Below are positions 24,250 to 37,294 of a stretch of DNA of 64,000 bases, piece after piece. The stretch lies in assembly GCA_001466705.2 (NCBI GenBank), contig LATX02000229.1, forward strand, positions 231,898-295,897, given 5' to 3'. Positions within the stretch are counted from its first letter, which is position 1. Each line of letters starts with the position of its first letter. The DNA comes from Moniliophthora roreri. Its lineage: Eukaryota > Basidiomycota > Agaricomycetes > Agaricales > Marasmiaceae. The notes under the pieces were generated by a model. The model saw nothing but the letters and a program-made list of their open reading frames with translations. It ran no database searches and was not told the origin of the DNA. The translations under genes and the position numbers were made by a program.

Positions 24250-24604
24250 AGGGGTCGCCCTAATTCTGCCTACAGGCTTTGTATTTCGTACTACTAATTT
24301 CTAATAGAAGATTGGTATCTATGGAGTAGGAGCACTGACATGTTGCTTCCTCAAGCGCACATCCAGTTATCAAACATTCTACATAGTTGGCCTTTTGCGC
24401 TAGCGCGGAAAACCGAGGCAACCCAGGAGTGTGAATGTGCACATGCACCTCCTTGTTGAACGACATTACTTTTCCCGCTGTCCGAATGACTTATCGTGTG
24501 ACTCGTTCATTCTGGCACTACAAGCTGATCAATACATAAATAGTACTAGTCGAATACCAACATAAGCCAATAGATAAGAAGTAGACGGCATTTCGTTTGG
24601 AAGC

Positions 24605-26124
24605 TCAAGCGCTACTAGTACTCGTGTCGCTGCGTTCAATTTTCGGAGCCTCCTGATCATTACTTGTACTGATTGTCCCTTGTTCTAGATCCACGCCATG
24701 TACTGCCGAGTTTTGGCCGTCGTTAGTGGCAGCAGCGGGAGGGTCTCCAAATCGCAGAGTGGAGATCATTCGAGCGTCGGGTACTGCACTTTTAGTTAAT
24801 CCGAGACTTGTGCGTAGGATAATCAACGTTGGTGCAATTCCCTGGGTATAGATGTGAGAGAAAGGTCGTCAAAAACATTACGATTCTGCACGTACGACCA
24901 TAAGGTATGTCACCCCATTCAGATCGAGTCCAAAATCCAGGCTGCTCGCGGACTGTACAACCGACACATTTGCAATGAGGCTTGCAGAGTATATAAAACC
25001 TGATTCGATGCTGAGAAGCTTGTAAGCGGTGAATGGGAATCATTCAGGTTGCACTCACAGGACTAATATGATCCTCTTGTACGTTCGCTCGATCTCCTGA
25101 CCCAAAAATTTTCGAGCATCCCGCGTCACCCACCAAATACGACTGGCTGTGGAGGGTGCGATTAGCATAGGACCTTGCGAACCGTAAGCAGGGAGTCTCC
25201 ATACCGATCATTACCGTCAGCAGGGGAGTGTTGACAGCATTGGCGATGGTATAACCAATGTTTAAATCAGCTGACAACGAGAATAGCTCATCTTGACCCA
25301 TGCGTACGGCAACCAAATATAGTATACGTCCAATGAGACCAAAGGCTACCAATATGTTAGTTCTCAAACATAGAAACAGATCCACAATGGAAATTACCAT
25401 TAGTTGCGAGTACGACCAATAGAAGAACAATGATAACACCCTTCCCGGATTCCCAGACAATAAAGCACCGATATAACTGCCAGAAATGTATGATTACAAC
25501 AAATATTCATGCAAGAATGAAGGGCACTCACAAGGATACCATCCGCAATGCAACTGTTTATCTGGATCAGGATTCGGCCTCAAAATTTTGTTTATCACAT
25601 ACTTGGCGAAAAAATAAAACATCTTGGCAAAAATTCTATTGACCGTCAGCACAAGTATCAAACTGGTTATAGAATCACTCACTCAAGAATTAAGTTGGAA
25701 GCTTTCGCAGGAATGGTTTCCCAATCCTCCAATGGCCCAGTGTCCTTCGTTGAAGCCGCATGAAAGGCTAAAGTGGCCTCTCTGAGTATCATCGCTGCAT
25801 CGAACAGAGAAGATAAAGCTGATAGTATAAACAGCACAATCACCCAAACAAGATGGAGCTTCCTGTTCACCATATTTCGCCGCGTGAACAGAAAGTAAAC
25901 CACCATCCCGAAGAGTAAAATGTAGAAACCTGTATAGAGTTAGTAATAGTAAGTACATCACAGACTAGTGCTCACCAAGAAGAAACAACATCAGCTATTT
26001 GCTCCTTGAATGAGTGCCGATCAATGTGTCCATAGCGAAGGAGACTTACACCGACAGAGACGAACGGAACTAGGAGAACACCTTGAATAGAGTAGAGAGA
26101 TTCAAACGAAAATTCGCTGGCCAT
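24605..26124 (-). CDS. Multi-pass (7TM-like) membrane protein, copy B
   Basis: The start at 26124 gives MASEFSFESLYSIQGVLLVP. Later blocks are GFYILLFGMVVYFLFTRRN, LVWVIVLFILSALSSLFDAA, FHAASTKDTGPLEDWE, IADGIL-LYRCFIVWESGKG, IANAVNTPLLTVMI, GRIWWVTRDARKF, AGIAPTLIILRTSLGL and a Ser/Thr-rich tail ending SDTSTSSA at 24605. Seven or so helices are likely. The family is frequent in Agaricomycetes and has no assigned role. The exon with IADGIL begins after a very short intron whose donor is uncertain. Its gene ends face the DUF6534 copy 2 tail to tail. Confidence 0.75.
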
Positions 26125-26212
26125 TCCTGCAAGACGGAGGACGGGAGACGAGATTAAGGATCCCAAGGAGCAGCTGCAGGCTCCATTTTGTGCTTCGTCT
26201 GGCCCTGGGTCC

Positions 26213-26218
26213 TATATA
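26213..26218 (-). promoter_or_regulatory. TATA-like box of 7TM-like copy B
   Basis: TATATA lies about 90 bases upstream of the start codon at 26124. The same box sits at the same distance in copies C and D. Confidence 0.45.
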
Positions 26219-27535
26219 GTGACACGAACTGCAACAGACAGATCAGATTTTGGAGTGATTTGACTAATGGTCTCATATGGGAGGAGGGTATCAAACTAAG
26301 TTCGCTCACGACGAGTTGGGCTAATTTTAATCCCAATCATTAGGTGACCTTCGCGTCTCGAAATTGAACCGACAGTTCCACACTGGAGACTACTAGACGA
26401 GCCACGATAAGAGAATCCATATCCTCAAAGGAAGGTAAACAGTAGTTGAGTTTGCAGATATTGTGGTGATGGGACTTCAGCCACCATCAGATGTAGCCGA
26501 AGTCTTGTGAGGGCGGCATTTATTTTCATTGAATAGTGAGTACTGGTACGTGATATGATTCTGCAAGTAGTCATATCTTCTGACCATGGCGCTGCATAGG
26601 TATTCCTCTTTGTGCACGACGCGACCTACGAGGTGACGGTACAATTTCAGACCGTTTGAAGGCAGGTCATGGTATGTTCCCCTGACATCCCGTTTTCCGA
26701 CCGCCAGTCACAATGAAAAACCAACGGCGGACGGCGACGAGGAGTTTCGGAAACCGTGATACACACGATCTCAAAATAGCTTGATCATCGCGAAAGATGG
26801 AAGTTGAACAATAGTGGTGAAATATGATGCATCGTGTTCCATGGCCACGCTGCAGATGATCTATGAATGAGCAAGATACAATAGAAGGCGATGCCTCCTG
26901 CAGTAGATTTGGGATTAGTGCAAACATAGCAGATAAGTAAACGGGAAAGCCAACCCACTTTACCCAATGGCAATGGCAAGATTCCCATCTGAAATTCCAA
27001 CCAAAGAAATCTTGGATCACAAGTCCGTGCTGAATGGTTGGTGCTTGTTGACATGATCAACGGACATTCGGATACTTGCAAGAGACAATGTACGGGTCGT
27101 AGGGTAATGGGAAAATGGAAAAAATGGCAGCGTGAGAAGCTGCAGTATGCGGCAACGCTCCGAGCATATATTCAGCTGGTCTCAAGTTCTCTGGAGAACA
27201 CCATGGTCTTCTCGTTCTTCTGGAAACAGTTCATCCAATCACCCTCGGCAAATACAAGAAATTCGGAAACCTTGGTTCGACAGGGAATGTTCGAGGTGGA
27301 AACGAAGCCGGCCCGTAAGGTTATCAAGTGAAGATGGAATAGGTGCGCTACCGTAGTTTCATCTCTTCCACTTGCATAGCATTCTGACACGATACCTCTC
27401 CATACAGTCCCTGTCTATTGCTCACCTCTGACCCCGCATTTCATCCTTCAAGTTCATTCATCCCATACTTGGCCATAATCTATGCGCTCATATTATGGAC
27501 AACCTCAAATTTCCAACAACAAGTGACAATTGCAC
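26219..27535. repeat. Array spacer, unit B
   Basis: This stretch is repeated in units C (31.48-32.89 kb) and D (35.81-37.29 kb) and in part of unit A. It holds the promoter side of the 7TM-like gene and the 3' flank of the dehydratase. Minus-strand open frames between 26667 and 27081 are partly preserved between copies but carry no motif that I recognise, and they differ by indels between units, so I do not call a gene. Confidence 0.5.
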
Positions 27536-28218
27536 CTAACAATGCATCCGCAATGCTTCACCATCGCCAATGACCACACTCCATTCTCTCCTACCCGAAT
27601 TCTTCTCAAGATGATGTTCGTAGTCATAGAAATCATTCAAAAATGATTTGAATCCACCACAGGCGATAAAAACCACAGTTCTATTGGCGCGGTATGGATG
27701 AGAAGCTCAGGATAATATGCGGGAACAAGTGGCGTAGAATATGCCAGCTCTACCACGATCTTGTGGTCCTCTACAAATCTCGTCAGTCATCTTCGTCATG
27801 CGTTGTTCAATCTTGCTTGGCTGACCTGCGAATTGAATTGCAGCCCGCATACTCAGCTCGTCTTGGACGCTAACACACAGGATGCCTCTTTGTCTCTCCA
27901 ATGCCATCTTCAACACGCGAGCAGATGGCCGTGAAGCGCCTAATGTCCCAGAAGCTTTGGGGGAGAACTCGTGAAAGTGGACCATGTCTACGTTCTCGCC
28001 TTCATTGTGGACTTTTGTCATGGATGGACGGGGATGATTTGGTAGTGAAACCACTAGAAGCACCGCCGTCGAGGAAAAATGAGTGATGGAAGCCAGTACA
28101 GCCAATGGTCTCGAGAGTAACGATGGACACTTTTATCAGGTGAGCTTCCCTGAACTGCTTAAAGAGGCAGAATACTCGCCATCGTCCTAGCCGACCTTTC
28201 TGCAGCCCGCTATAATCT
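27536..28218 (-). pseudogene. Dehydratase 3' fragment, unit B
   Basis: This is the C-terminal half of a serine/threonine dehydratase, aligning with copy 2 at 37295-37975. It keeps segments such as MVHFHEFSPKASGTLGASRP and CVSVQDELSMRAA but lacks the N-terminal half with the PLP lysine. It ends abruptly near 28218, where the sequence switches into DUF6534 exon 5 on the other strand. It cannot make an active enzyme. The reading frame near the junction is already damaged: the WDD triplet is preceded by a stop (TAG for TGG). Confidence 0.8.
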
Positions 28219-29517
28219 CAGTGCTCTGCTATTTGTCGTCGATGTGGTACACTGCGCGTTCATAGTAGGATATCTTTACGACGCGGTCATCAAGCACTTG
28301 GGTAGGCTTGTAATCCCTCTTCTGATTCTCTATCTTATACCTTTCAGATGATGTCTCATTTCTAGACGCCACGAACTGGTTATTCAACACAGGTCAGTAG
28401 TCGCCGTATGCGATACACGCTTCAACATTCATCCTTCTCTCCGTTCAGAACCCGCTCTCTCACACCTGTTCTGCTCCACTTGCTTCTCCGTTGCTCAACT
28501 GTACAAATTGGTTCCACTGAGAACATGATCAATGGCGTGGTGCAGTTGTTCTTCGGATGACGAGCCAAGGTTCTGACTGGAAGCTAGGTCCTCTTCATTA
28601 TCATCCAGCTCTGCTCTGCGGTTATTTTCCGTGAGCCGTCCCTTTGTTCGTCACGTTCCAGGGAGCTCTTACTGATTCGATGTCGCATACAGTAATGGGC
28701 ATTGCTGCTGCAATTACATGCGGCATAGTCAAATCATACGACAATCTTCACAAATTTCAAGTCGTCGTGATCATCTGTGAGTCCCTAGTAACTCGTGTCC
28801 TCCGATCCATCCTTAACGGCAATACATTTAGGGCTCGTATGCGCGACATTGGCGGACAATATCATTACGACGACCCTGGTCATCTACCTTGTCGGTCTTC
28901 ACACTTCTCAGTAGTACTGACATGCTCCTGACTGCTGTCGCGGTAGAGAAAAACACAAGACCGGCTCCAAGCATACTGATTCGCATCTTGACCGGATCAT
29001 TTGATGCAAGTTCTTGTCTCCACTGTATTCAATGCTACACCGTCACTTTCAAGTGACCATTTGAACCGGTCTTACTACCGCCCTTTGGGCGGATGGCAGA
29101 CCTACTATCATACCTGTTATCCACTACCGGAACGTATGTTATTCCGTACACGTCCGTGCTGATGTTCCGATGCACGCTGATGATACTCGCAGGCACCTCA
29201 TCTTCAACTATGTCCTTCCGAAGCTGTACATCAATTCACTCCTCTCTTCCCTGAATTCCCGAGGAGGCTCGAAGTTCAATGAAAGTGCAAATACACCAAT
29301 AAAACACTCGCAAAACGATATCGGTCTCCGACATGTAAGTTCTTCAGCAGTTTTTACTCGTTCTTGATTATCTCACATGTGTTTTGTTGGTGGGGTGGCC
29401 AATCGGAGAATGTTGTACGTCTGTCAACTTCATGTTCAGAGATGAGAAGGTCTGAACTTCATCGACCGAGATCAGACGATTCTCACTGGCGAAAACAGGA
29501 TATCCTCTTTCGCATAA
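28219..29517 (+). pseudogene. DUF6534 fragment, copy 3
   Basis: The sequence begins inside exon 5 (LLFVVDVVHCAFIV) and runs to the usual end (TAA at 29515-29517). The start, exons 1-4 and their promoter are missing. Further damage is visible: TTCGGATGACGA replaces TTCGGATGGCGA, giving a stop, and part of the last two exons is deleted. Many other exons still match copy 2 closely, for example MGIAAAITCGIVKSYDNLHK, so the loss is recent. Confidence 0.85.
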
Positions 29518-29863
29518 AGGGATCGCCCTAATTCTGCCTACGGGCTTGTATTTCGTACTACCGATTTCTAATAGAAAACCGACATTTATGGAGTAGGGAG
29601 TACTGACATATTGCTTCTTCGAGCACATCCCCAGTTATCGAACATTCTAGATAGTTGGCCTTTTGCGCTAGCGCGGAAAAACGAGGCAACCCAGGAGTGC
29701 GGATGTGCACATGTACCTCCCCGTTGAACGAGATATACCTTTCCCGCCACCCGAACGACTTATGTTCATTCTGGTACTACAAGCTGATCAATACATAAAT
29801 AGTACTATTCGAATACCAATATAAGCCAATAGATAGGAAGTAGACGGCATTTCGTTTGGAAGC

Positions 29864-31382
29864 TCAAGCACTACTAGTACTCGTATCGCTGCGTTCAATT
29901 TTCGGAGCCTCCTGATCATCACTTGTGCTGGTTGTTCCTTGTTCTAGATCCACGCCATGTACTGCCGAGTTTTGGCCACTGTTAGTGGTGGCAGCAGCGG
30001 GGGAGTCTCCAAATCGCAGAGTGGAGATCATTCGGGAGTCGGGTATTGCGCTTTCAGTTAATCCGAGACTTGTGTGTAGAATAATCAGCGTTGGTGCAAT
30101 TCCCTGGGTATAAACATGAGTGAAGGTTGTCGAAACCGCTCTGATTCTACACATACGACCATGACGTGTATCACAGGGTTCAGACTGAGTCCAAAACCTA
30201 GATTGCTCCCAGATTGTATAAGCGCTTCGGTGACTATGAGGCTCGCAGAGTATATAAACCCTGATTCAATCCTGGGAAACCACTGAGAGACTAGTCATCA
30301 CCCGCAGATTGTACTCACAGAATTATTATGATTCTCCTGTATGTTCGCCCGATCTCCTGACCCAAAAATTTCCGAGCATCCCTCGTCATCCACCAAATCC
30401 GGCCGGCTGTGGAGGCAGGGTTCAGCACAGATCCCCTCGAACGGTAAGCGATGTGAATGAGTCTCCGCACCGATAATTAGCGTCAAAATGAGGGTGTTAA
30501 CAGCGTTAGCGACGTTATAACCAGTGAGTGCATCATTTATCCCCGAATACAGTTCGTCTTGATCTATGCCCAGGGCGACATAGATTACGATATGTCCAAT
30601 GAGACCCATGGCTGTCAATGTGTCAATTTCTAGGTGAGAAACAAATGTAAGACGGAGATTACCATTGGTTGCGAGTAAGACTAATAGAAGAACAATGATA
30701 ACGCCCTTCGCAGATTCCCAGACAGCGAAGCACCGATATAGCTGCCAGGAACGTATGATCACGATAAATATTCATGCAAGAATGAAGGGTACTCACAAGG
30801 ATACCATCCGCAATGCAACTGTTTATCTGGATCAGGATTCGGCCTTAAGGTTTTGTTTATCACATACTTGGCGAAAACATAAAACATCCCGGAAAAGATA
30901 CTATTGACCGTCAGCAACAGAGTTTGAACTAACTGTACGATCACTCACTCAGGATTTGGGAGCTTTAGATGAGGACTCCCAATCCTCCAATGGCTCGGTG
31001 TCCTTCGTTGAAGCCGCACGAAAGGCTAAAGTGGCCTCTCTGAGCATGATCGCTGCCTCGAACAGAGAAGATGAAACTGATAGCATAAATAGCGCGATCA
31101 CCCAGCCAAGATGGAGTTTCCTGTTCACCATATTTCGCCGCGTGAACAGAAAGTAAACCACCATCCCGAAGAGTAAAATGTAGAAACCTGTATAGAGTTA
31201 GCAATAGTAAGTACGTCACAGACTATTCCTCACCGAGTAGAAACAACGTCAGCTATTTGCTCTTTGAATGAGTGCCGATCAATGTGTCCACAGTGAAGGA
31301 GACTTACACCGACAGAGACAAACGGAGCTAGCAGAACACCTTGAATAGAGTAGATAGATTCAAACGAAAAATCATTGGCCAT
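29864..31382 (-). CDS. Multi-pass (7TM-like) membrane protein, copy C
   Basis: The start at 31382 gives MANDFSFESIYSIQGVLLAP. The remaining exons follow copy B closely, with GWVIALFMLSVSSSLFEAAI, LYRCFAVWESAKGVIIVLL, ANAVNTLILTLIIGAETH, GIAPTLIILHTSLGLTESAI and a tail ending SDTSTSSA at 29864. The loop after TEPLEDWE is a few residues shorter than in copy B. No disabling change was found by eye. Its 3' end faces the broken DUF6534 copy 3. Confidence 0.75.
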
Positions 31383-31469
31383 TCTTGCGAGATGGAGGAC
31401 GGGAGGTGAGATTAAGGATCCCAAGGAGCAGCTGCAGGCTCCATTTTATGCTTCGTCTGGCCCAGGGTC

Positions 31470-31478
31470 TATATATAT
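31470..31478 (-). promoter_or_regulatory. TATA-like box of 7TM-like copy C
   Basis: An ATATATATA run about 90 bases upstream of the start at 31382, matching the position in copies B and D. Confidence 0.45.
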
Positions 31479-32899
31479 CTGAGATTGATTAGTGGCACGA
31501 ACTGCAACAGACAGATCAGATTCCGGAGTGATTTGACTAATGGTCTGTAAAAACATCAGATGGAAGGAGGGTATCAAACCAAGTTCACTCACGACGAGTT
31601 GGACCAACTCTGATCCCAAGCCATTAACCATTAGGTGGCCTTCACGTCTCGAAGTATGAAGGCAGATATCCTTGAAACATCCAGAATGAATCGACGATTT
31701 CACACTAGGGACTACTGGACGAGCTGCGATAAGAGAATCCATATCCTCAAAGGAAGGAAAACAGTAGTTGAGTTTGCAGATATTGTAGTGATGGGACTTC
31801 AGCCACCATCAGGATGTAGCTGGAGTCTTGTGAGGCGGCATCTATTTTCATTGAATAGTGAGGACTGGTACGTGATATGATTCTGCAAGTAGTCATATCT
31901 TCTGATCATGGCGCTGCATAGGTATTCCTCTTCGTGCACGACGCGATCTACGAAATGACAGTACAATTTCAGACCTTTTGAAGGCAGGCCGTGGTATGTT
32001 CTCCCTGACATCCCGTTTTCCGACCGTCAGTCGCAATGTAAAACCGACGGCGGACGGCGATGAGGAGTTTCGGAAACCGTGATACACACGATCTCAAAAT
32101 AGCTTGATCATCGCGAAAGATAGAAGTTGAACAATAGTTATGATCTCTGTCGAACGTGGGTCTAAAGCCTACCAAGTGAGTCATGGCATGCTCATTCTGC
32201 TTGGTATTTCGCTTACTCGTCGACAGATTAAGATTGCTCCAGACAAGCCAGGCTGTTCCATGGCCGCGCTGCAGATGATTTATGAATGAACAAGATTTAA
32301 TAGAAGGCGATGCGTCCTGCAGTAGATTTGGGATTAGTGTGAACATGGCGGACGAGTACACCTTACCTTCTCATCCAAAGCTCCAATCAAAGATATCGGA
32401 TCACAATTCCGTGGTGAATGGTTGGTGCTTGTTGACATGATTAACGGACATTTGGATACTTGCAAGAGACAATATACGAGTTGTAGGGTAATGGGAAAAA
32501 TGAGAAACGTGAGAAGCTGCGGGTGTACCGCTCCGAGCGCTTGAGTTTGAACGCCGATAAAGAACCAACAACCCTTCAGCCAATCTCCAGTTCTGTAGAG
32601 AATGCCATCACTCCTCCAATCACACTCGGCAGATACAAGAAAATTGAAGGTTTTGGTTTGACGAAGAAACTTTCCCAAGACGGAACTAGCTTCGTAGGGT
32701 TATCGAGTGGTGCGTTAGTTTCATCTCGTTCACTTGTATAGCACTCTGACAGTGTCTTATACAGTCCCTGTCTGTGGTTCGCCTCTGACCCCGTATTTCA
32801 TCCTCCAAGCTCATCCAACCCATACTTGGCCATGAACTGTATGGACGACATCCAAATAATTACTCCCAAAGTTTCAACAGCTATGAGTAACAATTACAC
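31479..32899. repeat. Array spacer, unit C, with a private insert
   Basis: This is the same spacer as in units B and D. Compared with unit B, about 113 bases at 32141-32253 replace about 15 bases; the insert includes TACCAAG and CTTGGTA as short inverted repeats. The minus-strand frame at 31969-32361 is open only because of this insert and is not called as a gene. Confidence 0.5.
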
Positions 32900-33583
32900 C
32901 TAACAATGCAACCGTGACGCTTCGCCGTCGCCAATGACCACACGCCACTCTCTACCTAAATTCTTCTCAAGATGATGTTCGTAGTCATAGAAATCATTCA
33001 AAGATGATTTAAATCCACTACAAGCGATAAAAACCACAGTTCTATTGGCGCGGTATGGATGAGAAGTTCAGGATAATATGCGGGAACAAGTGTCGTAGAA
33101 CACGCCAGTTCTACCATGATCTTGTGGTCCTCTACAAATCTCGTCAGTCATCTTCGTCGTGTGTTATTCAACCTTGCTTGGCTGACCTGCGAATCGGATT
33201 GCAGTCCGCATACACAGTTCATCTTGGACACCAACGCACCGGACACCCCCTTGTCTCTCCAATGCCATCCTCAACACGCGAGCAGATGGCCGTGAAGCAC
33301 CTAATTACCCAGAAGCTCTGGAGGAGAACTCGTGAAAGTGGACCACGTCTGCGTTCTCGCCCTCATTATGGACCTTTGTCGTGGATAGATGGAGATGACT
33401 TGGTAGCGAAATCACTAGAAGCACTGGCGTTGAGGAGAAATGAGTGATGGAAGCAAGTACAGCCAATGGTCTCGAGAGTAACGATGAATACTTTTGTCAG
33501 GTGAGCTTCCCTGAACCGCCCAAAGAGGCGGAATACTCACCATCGTCCTAGCCGACCTTTCTGCAGCCCACTATAATCCCAGT
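32900..33583 (-). pseudogene. Dehydratase 3' fragment, unit C
   Basis: This fragment has the same extent as the one in unit B, from the normal stop position (32900-32902) to a sudden end near 33583. The end coincides, to within a few bases, with the junction in unit B. The N-terminal PLP-lysine half is absent. Close similarity to unit B indicates recent copying. Confidence 0.8.
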
Positions 33584-33866
33584 TATTGTGCTACTTGTCG
33601 TCAATGCGGTACACTGCGTGTTCATATTACTCGTTCTTGATTATCTCACATGCGTCTTGTTAGTGGGGCGGCCAATCGGAGAACGTTGTACATCTGTCAA
33701 GTTCACGTCCAGAGGTGAGCAGGTCTAAACTTCATCAACCAAGGCCTGACTCTGAATTCCGGTTCTTGACTTAGGTCTTCATTCACGTCGAATGGCGGTA
33801 GACCACTCGGGAAAGAGAGATCAGACGATTTTTGCTGACAAAAACAGGATATCTTCTTTCGCATAA
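33584..33866 (+). pseudogene. DUF6534 relic, copy 4
   Basis: Only the start of exon 5 (to CACTGCGTGTTCAT) and the last exons remain. A deletion of about 1.1 kb joins exon 5 directly to the ATTACTCGTTCTTGATT intron sequence found near 29355 in copy 3. The usual stop region (GCATAA) survives at 33861-33866. Confidence 0.85.
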
Positions 33867-34213
33867 AGGGGTCGCCCTAATTCTGCCTACGGGCTTTGTA
33901 TTTCGTACTACCAATTTCTAATAGAACCGATATCTATGGAGTAGACAGTACTGACACGTTGGTTCACGTCCCAGTTATCGAATATTCTAGATAGGTGACC
34001 TTTGCGCTAGCGCGGAAAAACGAGGCAACGCCAGAAGTGTGGATCTGCACACGCACCTCCTCGTTGAACGAGATATACTCTTCCCGCTGCCCGAGCGACC
34101 AAATGTGTGATTCCTTTACCGTGACAATACCAACTGATAAATACATAAATAGTACTAGCCAAATCCAAACACAGGCCAATAGATAGGAAGTAGGCGGTAA
34201 TTCGTTTGGAAGC

Positions 34214-35711
34214 TCAAGCGCTACTTGCGTCGCTGCGTTCAATTTTCGGAGCCTCCTGATCGTCACTTGTGCTGGTTGTCCCTTGTTCTAGATCCACGCC
34301 ATGTACTGCCGAGTTTTGGCCGTCGTTAGTGGCAGCAGCGGGCGGGTCTCCAAATCGCAGAGTGGAGATCATTCGAGAGTCGGGGACTGCATTTTCGGTT
34401 AATCCGAGACTTGTGCGTAGGATAATCAATGTTGGCGCGATTCCCTTGACAGAGTGAAAAGCCATTTTAAATACTCCACACGTACGACCATGAGCGACAT
34501 CACCCCGTTCAGATTGAGTGCAAAACCCAGACTACTCGCAGACTGTATGAGCGACTGGTCGACAATGAGGCTTGCGGAGTACATAAACCCTGATTCAACA
34601 CTAGAAAGTCTGTGAGGGACGAGTAAGAATCATTCATATTGTACTCACAGGACCAATATAATTCTCTTGTACGTTCGCCCGACTTCCTGGCCCATAAATC
34701 TTCGAGCATCCCGCGTCCTCCACCAAATCCGGCCGGCTGTGGAGGCAAGTATCAATGTAGATTCTCTTGGTTGGAAAAATAATGTGTTTCTATACCGATC
34801 ATTAGTGTCAAAAGAAGGGTGTTGACCGTGTTGGCGATGCTATAGGCCACGTTTACTGTATCTGTTCGTGTAGACAACTCATATTGGACCATGCTCATTC
34901 CAACATAGAATACGATATGTCCAATGAGACCCATGACTATCAATGTGTCAATTTCCAGCCAAGAAACAGATGCGTGACAGAAAACTACCGTTGGTCGCGA
35001 GTAAGACCAATAGAGGAACAATGATAACACGCTTCCTAGATTCCCAGATAACGAAGCACCGATATAGCTGTGAATATATGATTACAACAAATACTCATGC
35101 GAGAAGAATGATCTCACAAGGATACTATCCGCAATGCAACTGTTTATCTGGATCAGGATCCGGCCTCAAGATTTTGTTTACCACGTACTTGGCCAGAACG
35201 TAAAGTATTCCGGAAAGGGCTCTGTTGACCATCAGCAACAAGATTTGAGCTGGTTATACGATTACTCACTCAGGAACTGAGCGGGAAGCTTTCAGGGGAA
35301 CGAAAATCCATTCCTCCAGGGGATTGAGATCCTGGGTTGAGGCCGCATGAAAGGCCAAAGCAGTCTCTCTGAGGATGACCCCTGCCCCGAATAAAGTAGC
35401 TGAAACTGATAGGGCAAACAACACGATCACCCAGCCAAGGTGAAGCTTTCTGTTTATCATATTTTGGCGCGTCAACAAAAAATAGACCACCATCCCGAAG
35501 AGTAAAACGTAGAAACCTGCGTAGAGTTAGTAATAGCAGAGGCGTCATCAACTAGCACTCACCGAGCAGGAACAATATCAGCTATTTTCCCTTACAATGA
35601 GTATCGATAGACGCGTCTGTAGAAAAGGAGACTTACGCCGACAGAGATAAACGGACTCAGTAGAACACTTTGAATAGAGTAGACAGATTCGAACGAGACA
35701 TCGTGTGACAT
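34214..35711 (-). CDS. Multi-pass (7TM-like) membrane protein, copy D
   Basis: The start at 35711 gives MSHDVSFESVYSIQSVLLSP. Matching blocks include WVIVLFALSVSATLFGAGVI, FHAASTQDLNPLEEWIFVP, IADSIL then LYRCFVIWESRKRVIIVPL, IANTVNTLLLTLMI, and a tail ending IERSDASSA at 34214. It is the most divergent of the three array copies and the closest to copy A at the left window edge (both share LEEWxFVP and IADSIL). No disabling mutation was seen. Confidence 0.75.
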
Positions 35712-35798
35712 TCCTGAAAGGTGGAGGACGGAAGACCAGATTAAGGGCCCAAGAAGCAGCTGCAAGCTCCATTTTATACTTCGTCAAGCCCGGGGTCC

Positions 35799-35804
35799 TA
35801 TATA
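35799..35804 (-). promoter_or_regulatory. TATA-like box of 7TM-like copy D
   Basis: TATATA about 90 bases upstream of the start at 35711, the same distance as in copies B and C. Confidence 0.45.
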
Positions 35805-37294
35805 CACCTGAGATTGACTGGTGACACGAACTGCAACAAACACAACAGATTCCGGAGTAATTTGACTAATAGTCTGTAAAATCATCAAATGGAAGGAGGG
35901 TATTAATGAACTAAGTTCACTCACGACGAGTTGGACTAACTTTGATCCCAATCATTAGGTGACCTTCGCGTCTTGAAGTATGAAGGCAGATATCCCTGAA
36001 ATTTCCAGACCAATACTTTCACGCTGGAGGCTACTAGACGAGCCGCGATAAGAGAATCAGCATCCTCAAAGGTAAACAGTAGTTGAGTTTACAGATACTG
36101 GTGGTGATGGGATCTGGCCACCAAATCAGCAGTCATTCTCATTGAATGATGAGTACTGGGACGTGGGTACGATTCCGTATCTTCTGATCATGCCGCTGCG
36201 TAGCCATCGCTCTTCGTCTACTTAAGGTCCCAAAGATGGTAAGTTCCAGACCATATCATCATAAAGGTTCCATCGTTCTGAAGATGGTTCGCAGCCTGTT
36301 ACCTCCTGTATCCCGCTGCCCGACCATCAGCTAATGTGGAACTGTGTGGGGGATTACGACTGACCGGTGAACTATTGCTAGCCACGTTGAGATACAGTGA
36401 CGGTGGACAACGAAGAGTCCTTAGAAACCGTTGAAACACGGAGTATCTCAAAATAGCTTGATTAATGCGAAAGATGTAAGTTGAACAACGCTCGTGAGTT
36501 GCGATGCTCCATGGTTATGTTGTGGATGAACAAGATGTGATAGAAATGGTGCTTCTTGCAGTAAATTTGGAACTAGTGCGAACATGGCGGATAAGTAAAC
36601 AGAGGGGTCAACGTTGGGTCAATGCACCTCAGGGCCCAGCACTGGCAAGATTCTCATCCAAATTCCAACCAAAGATGTTGTTTGTGCTTGTATGAGATGA
36701 ATGGACATTTGAATGTTTGCAAAAGACAATATGCTTACTAGTTGAACTAGTAGTTGTTGTAGGGTAATGGGAAAATGGGAAAATGGGAAAATGGGAAAAC
36801 GTGAGAAGCTGCAGCATGCGGCACCACTCCGAGCACATTATTTATCTTCTGATCCTCATAGTCAAAGATTCTTTTCTTATCTTCTTGAAGTTGTCGAGTT
36901 CGAATGCCGAATAGTACTATCTACCCTGCTGCACATGATTGAACTTGGACCGAGCCTTCGGCTCTTTAGAGAACGCCATGGTCTTCAGAAAAGAAGCCCT
37001 CCAAACATCCTCGGCACATGCGAAATTTTGGTTTGACGGAGAAATGTCTTCCCTTTTCGAGATGAAGGCGAAGCTGGTTCGTAGGGCTATAGATGAAACA
37101 GGTGCGGTACTATACGCTGATCCCATCTCGTTCATTTGATACATCTCTTCCCGCACAGTCCGCATTTCATCCTCCCAACATCCTCCAAGTTCATCCAAGC
37201 GATGCTCAGGTGTGACCTATCCGCTCAAACTGTGGACGCTGAATGTGATACGGTATTCTTCCAAATTTCTAGCAGTTACAAGTAACAATTGCAC
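35805..37294. repeat. Array spacer, unit D
   Basis: This is a diverged copy of the unit B and C spacer. A short tandem repeat, GAAAATGGGA, occurs three times near 36770-36800. No gene is called. Confidence 0.5.

Noticed and set aside
31969..32361. A 130-codon minus-strand frame in the unit C spacer.
   Set aside because: It is open only through the private insert and is broken in the other spacer copies.
35100..35170. An apparent TAG stop in the exon that reads GCGGATAGTATCC in 7TM-like copies A and D.
   Set aside because: The family frame is one base off: the exon reads I-A-D-S-I-L before LYRCF, so the bases TAG are split between codons and there is no stop.
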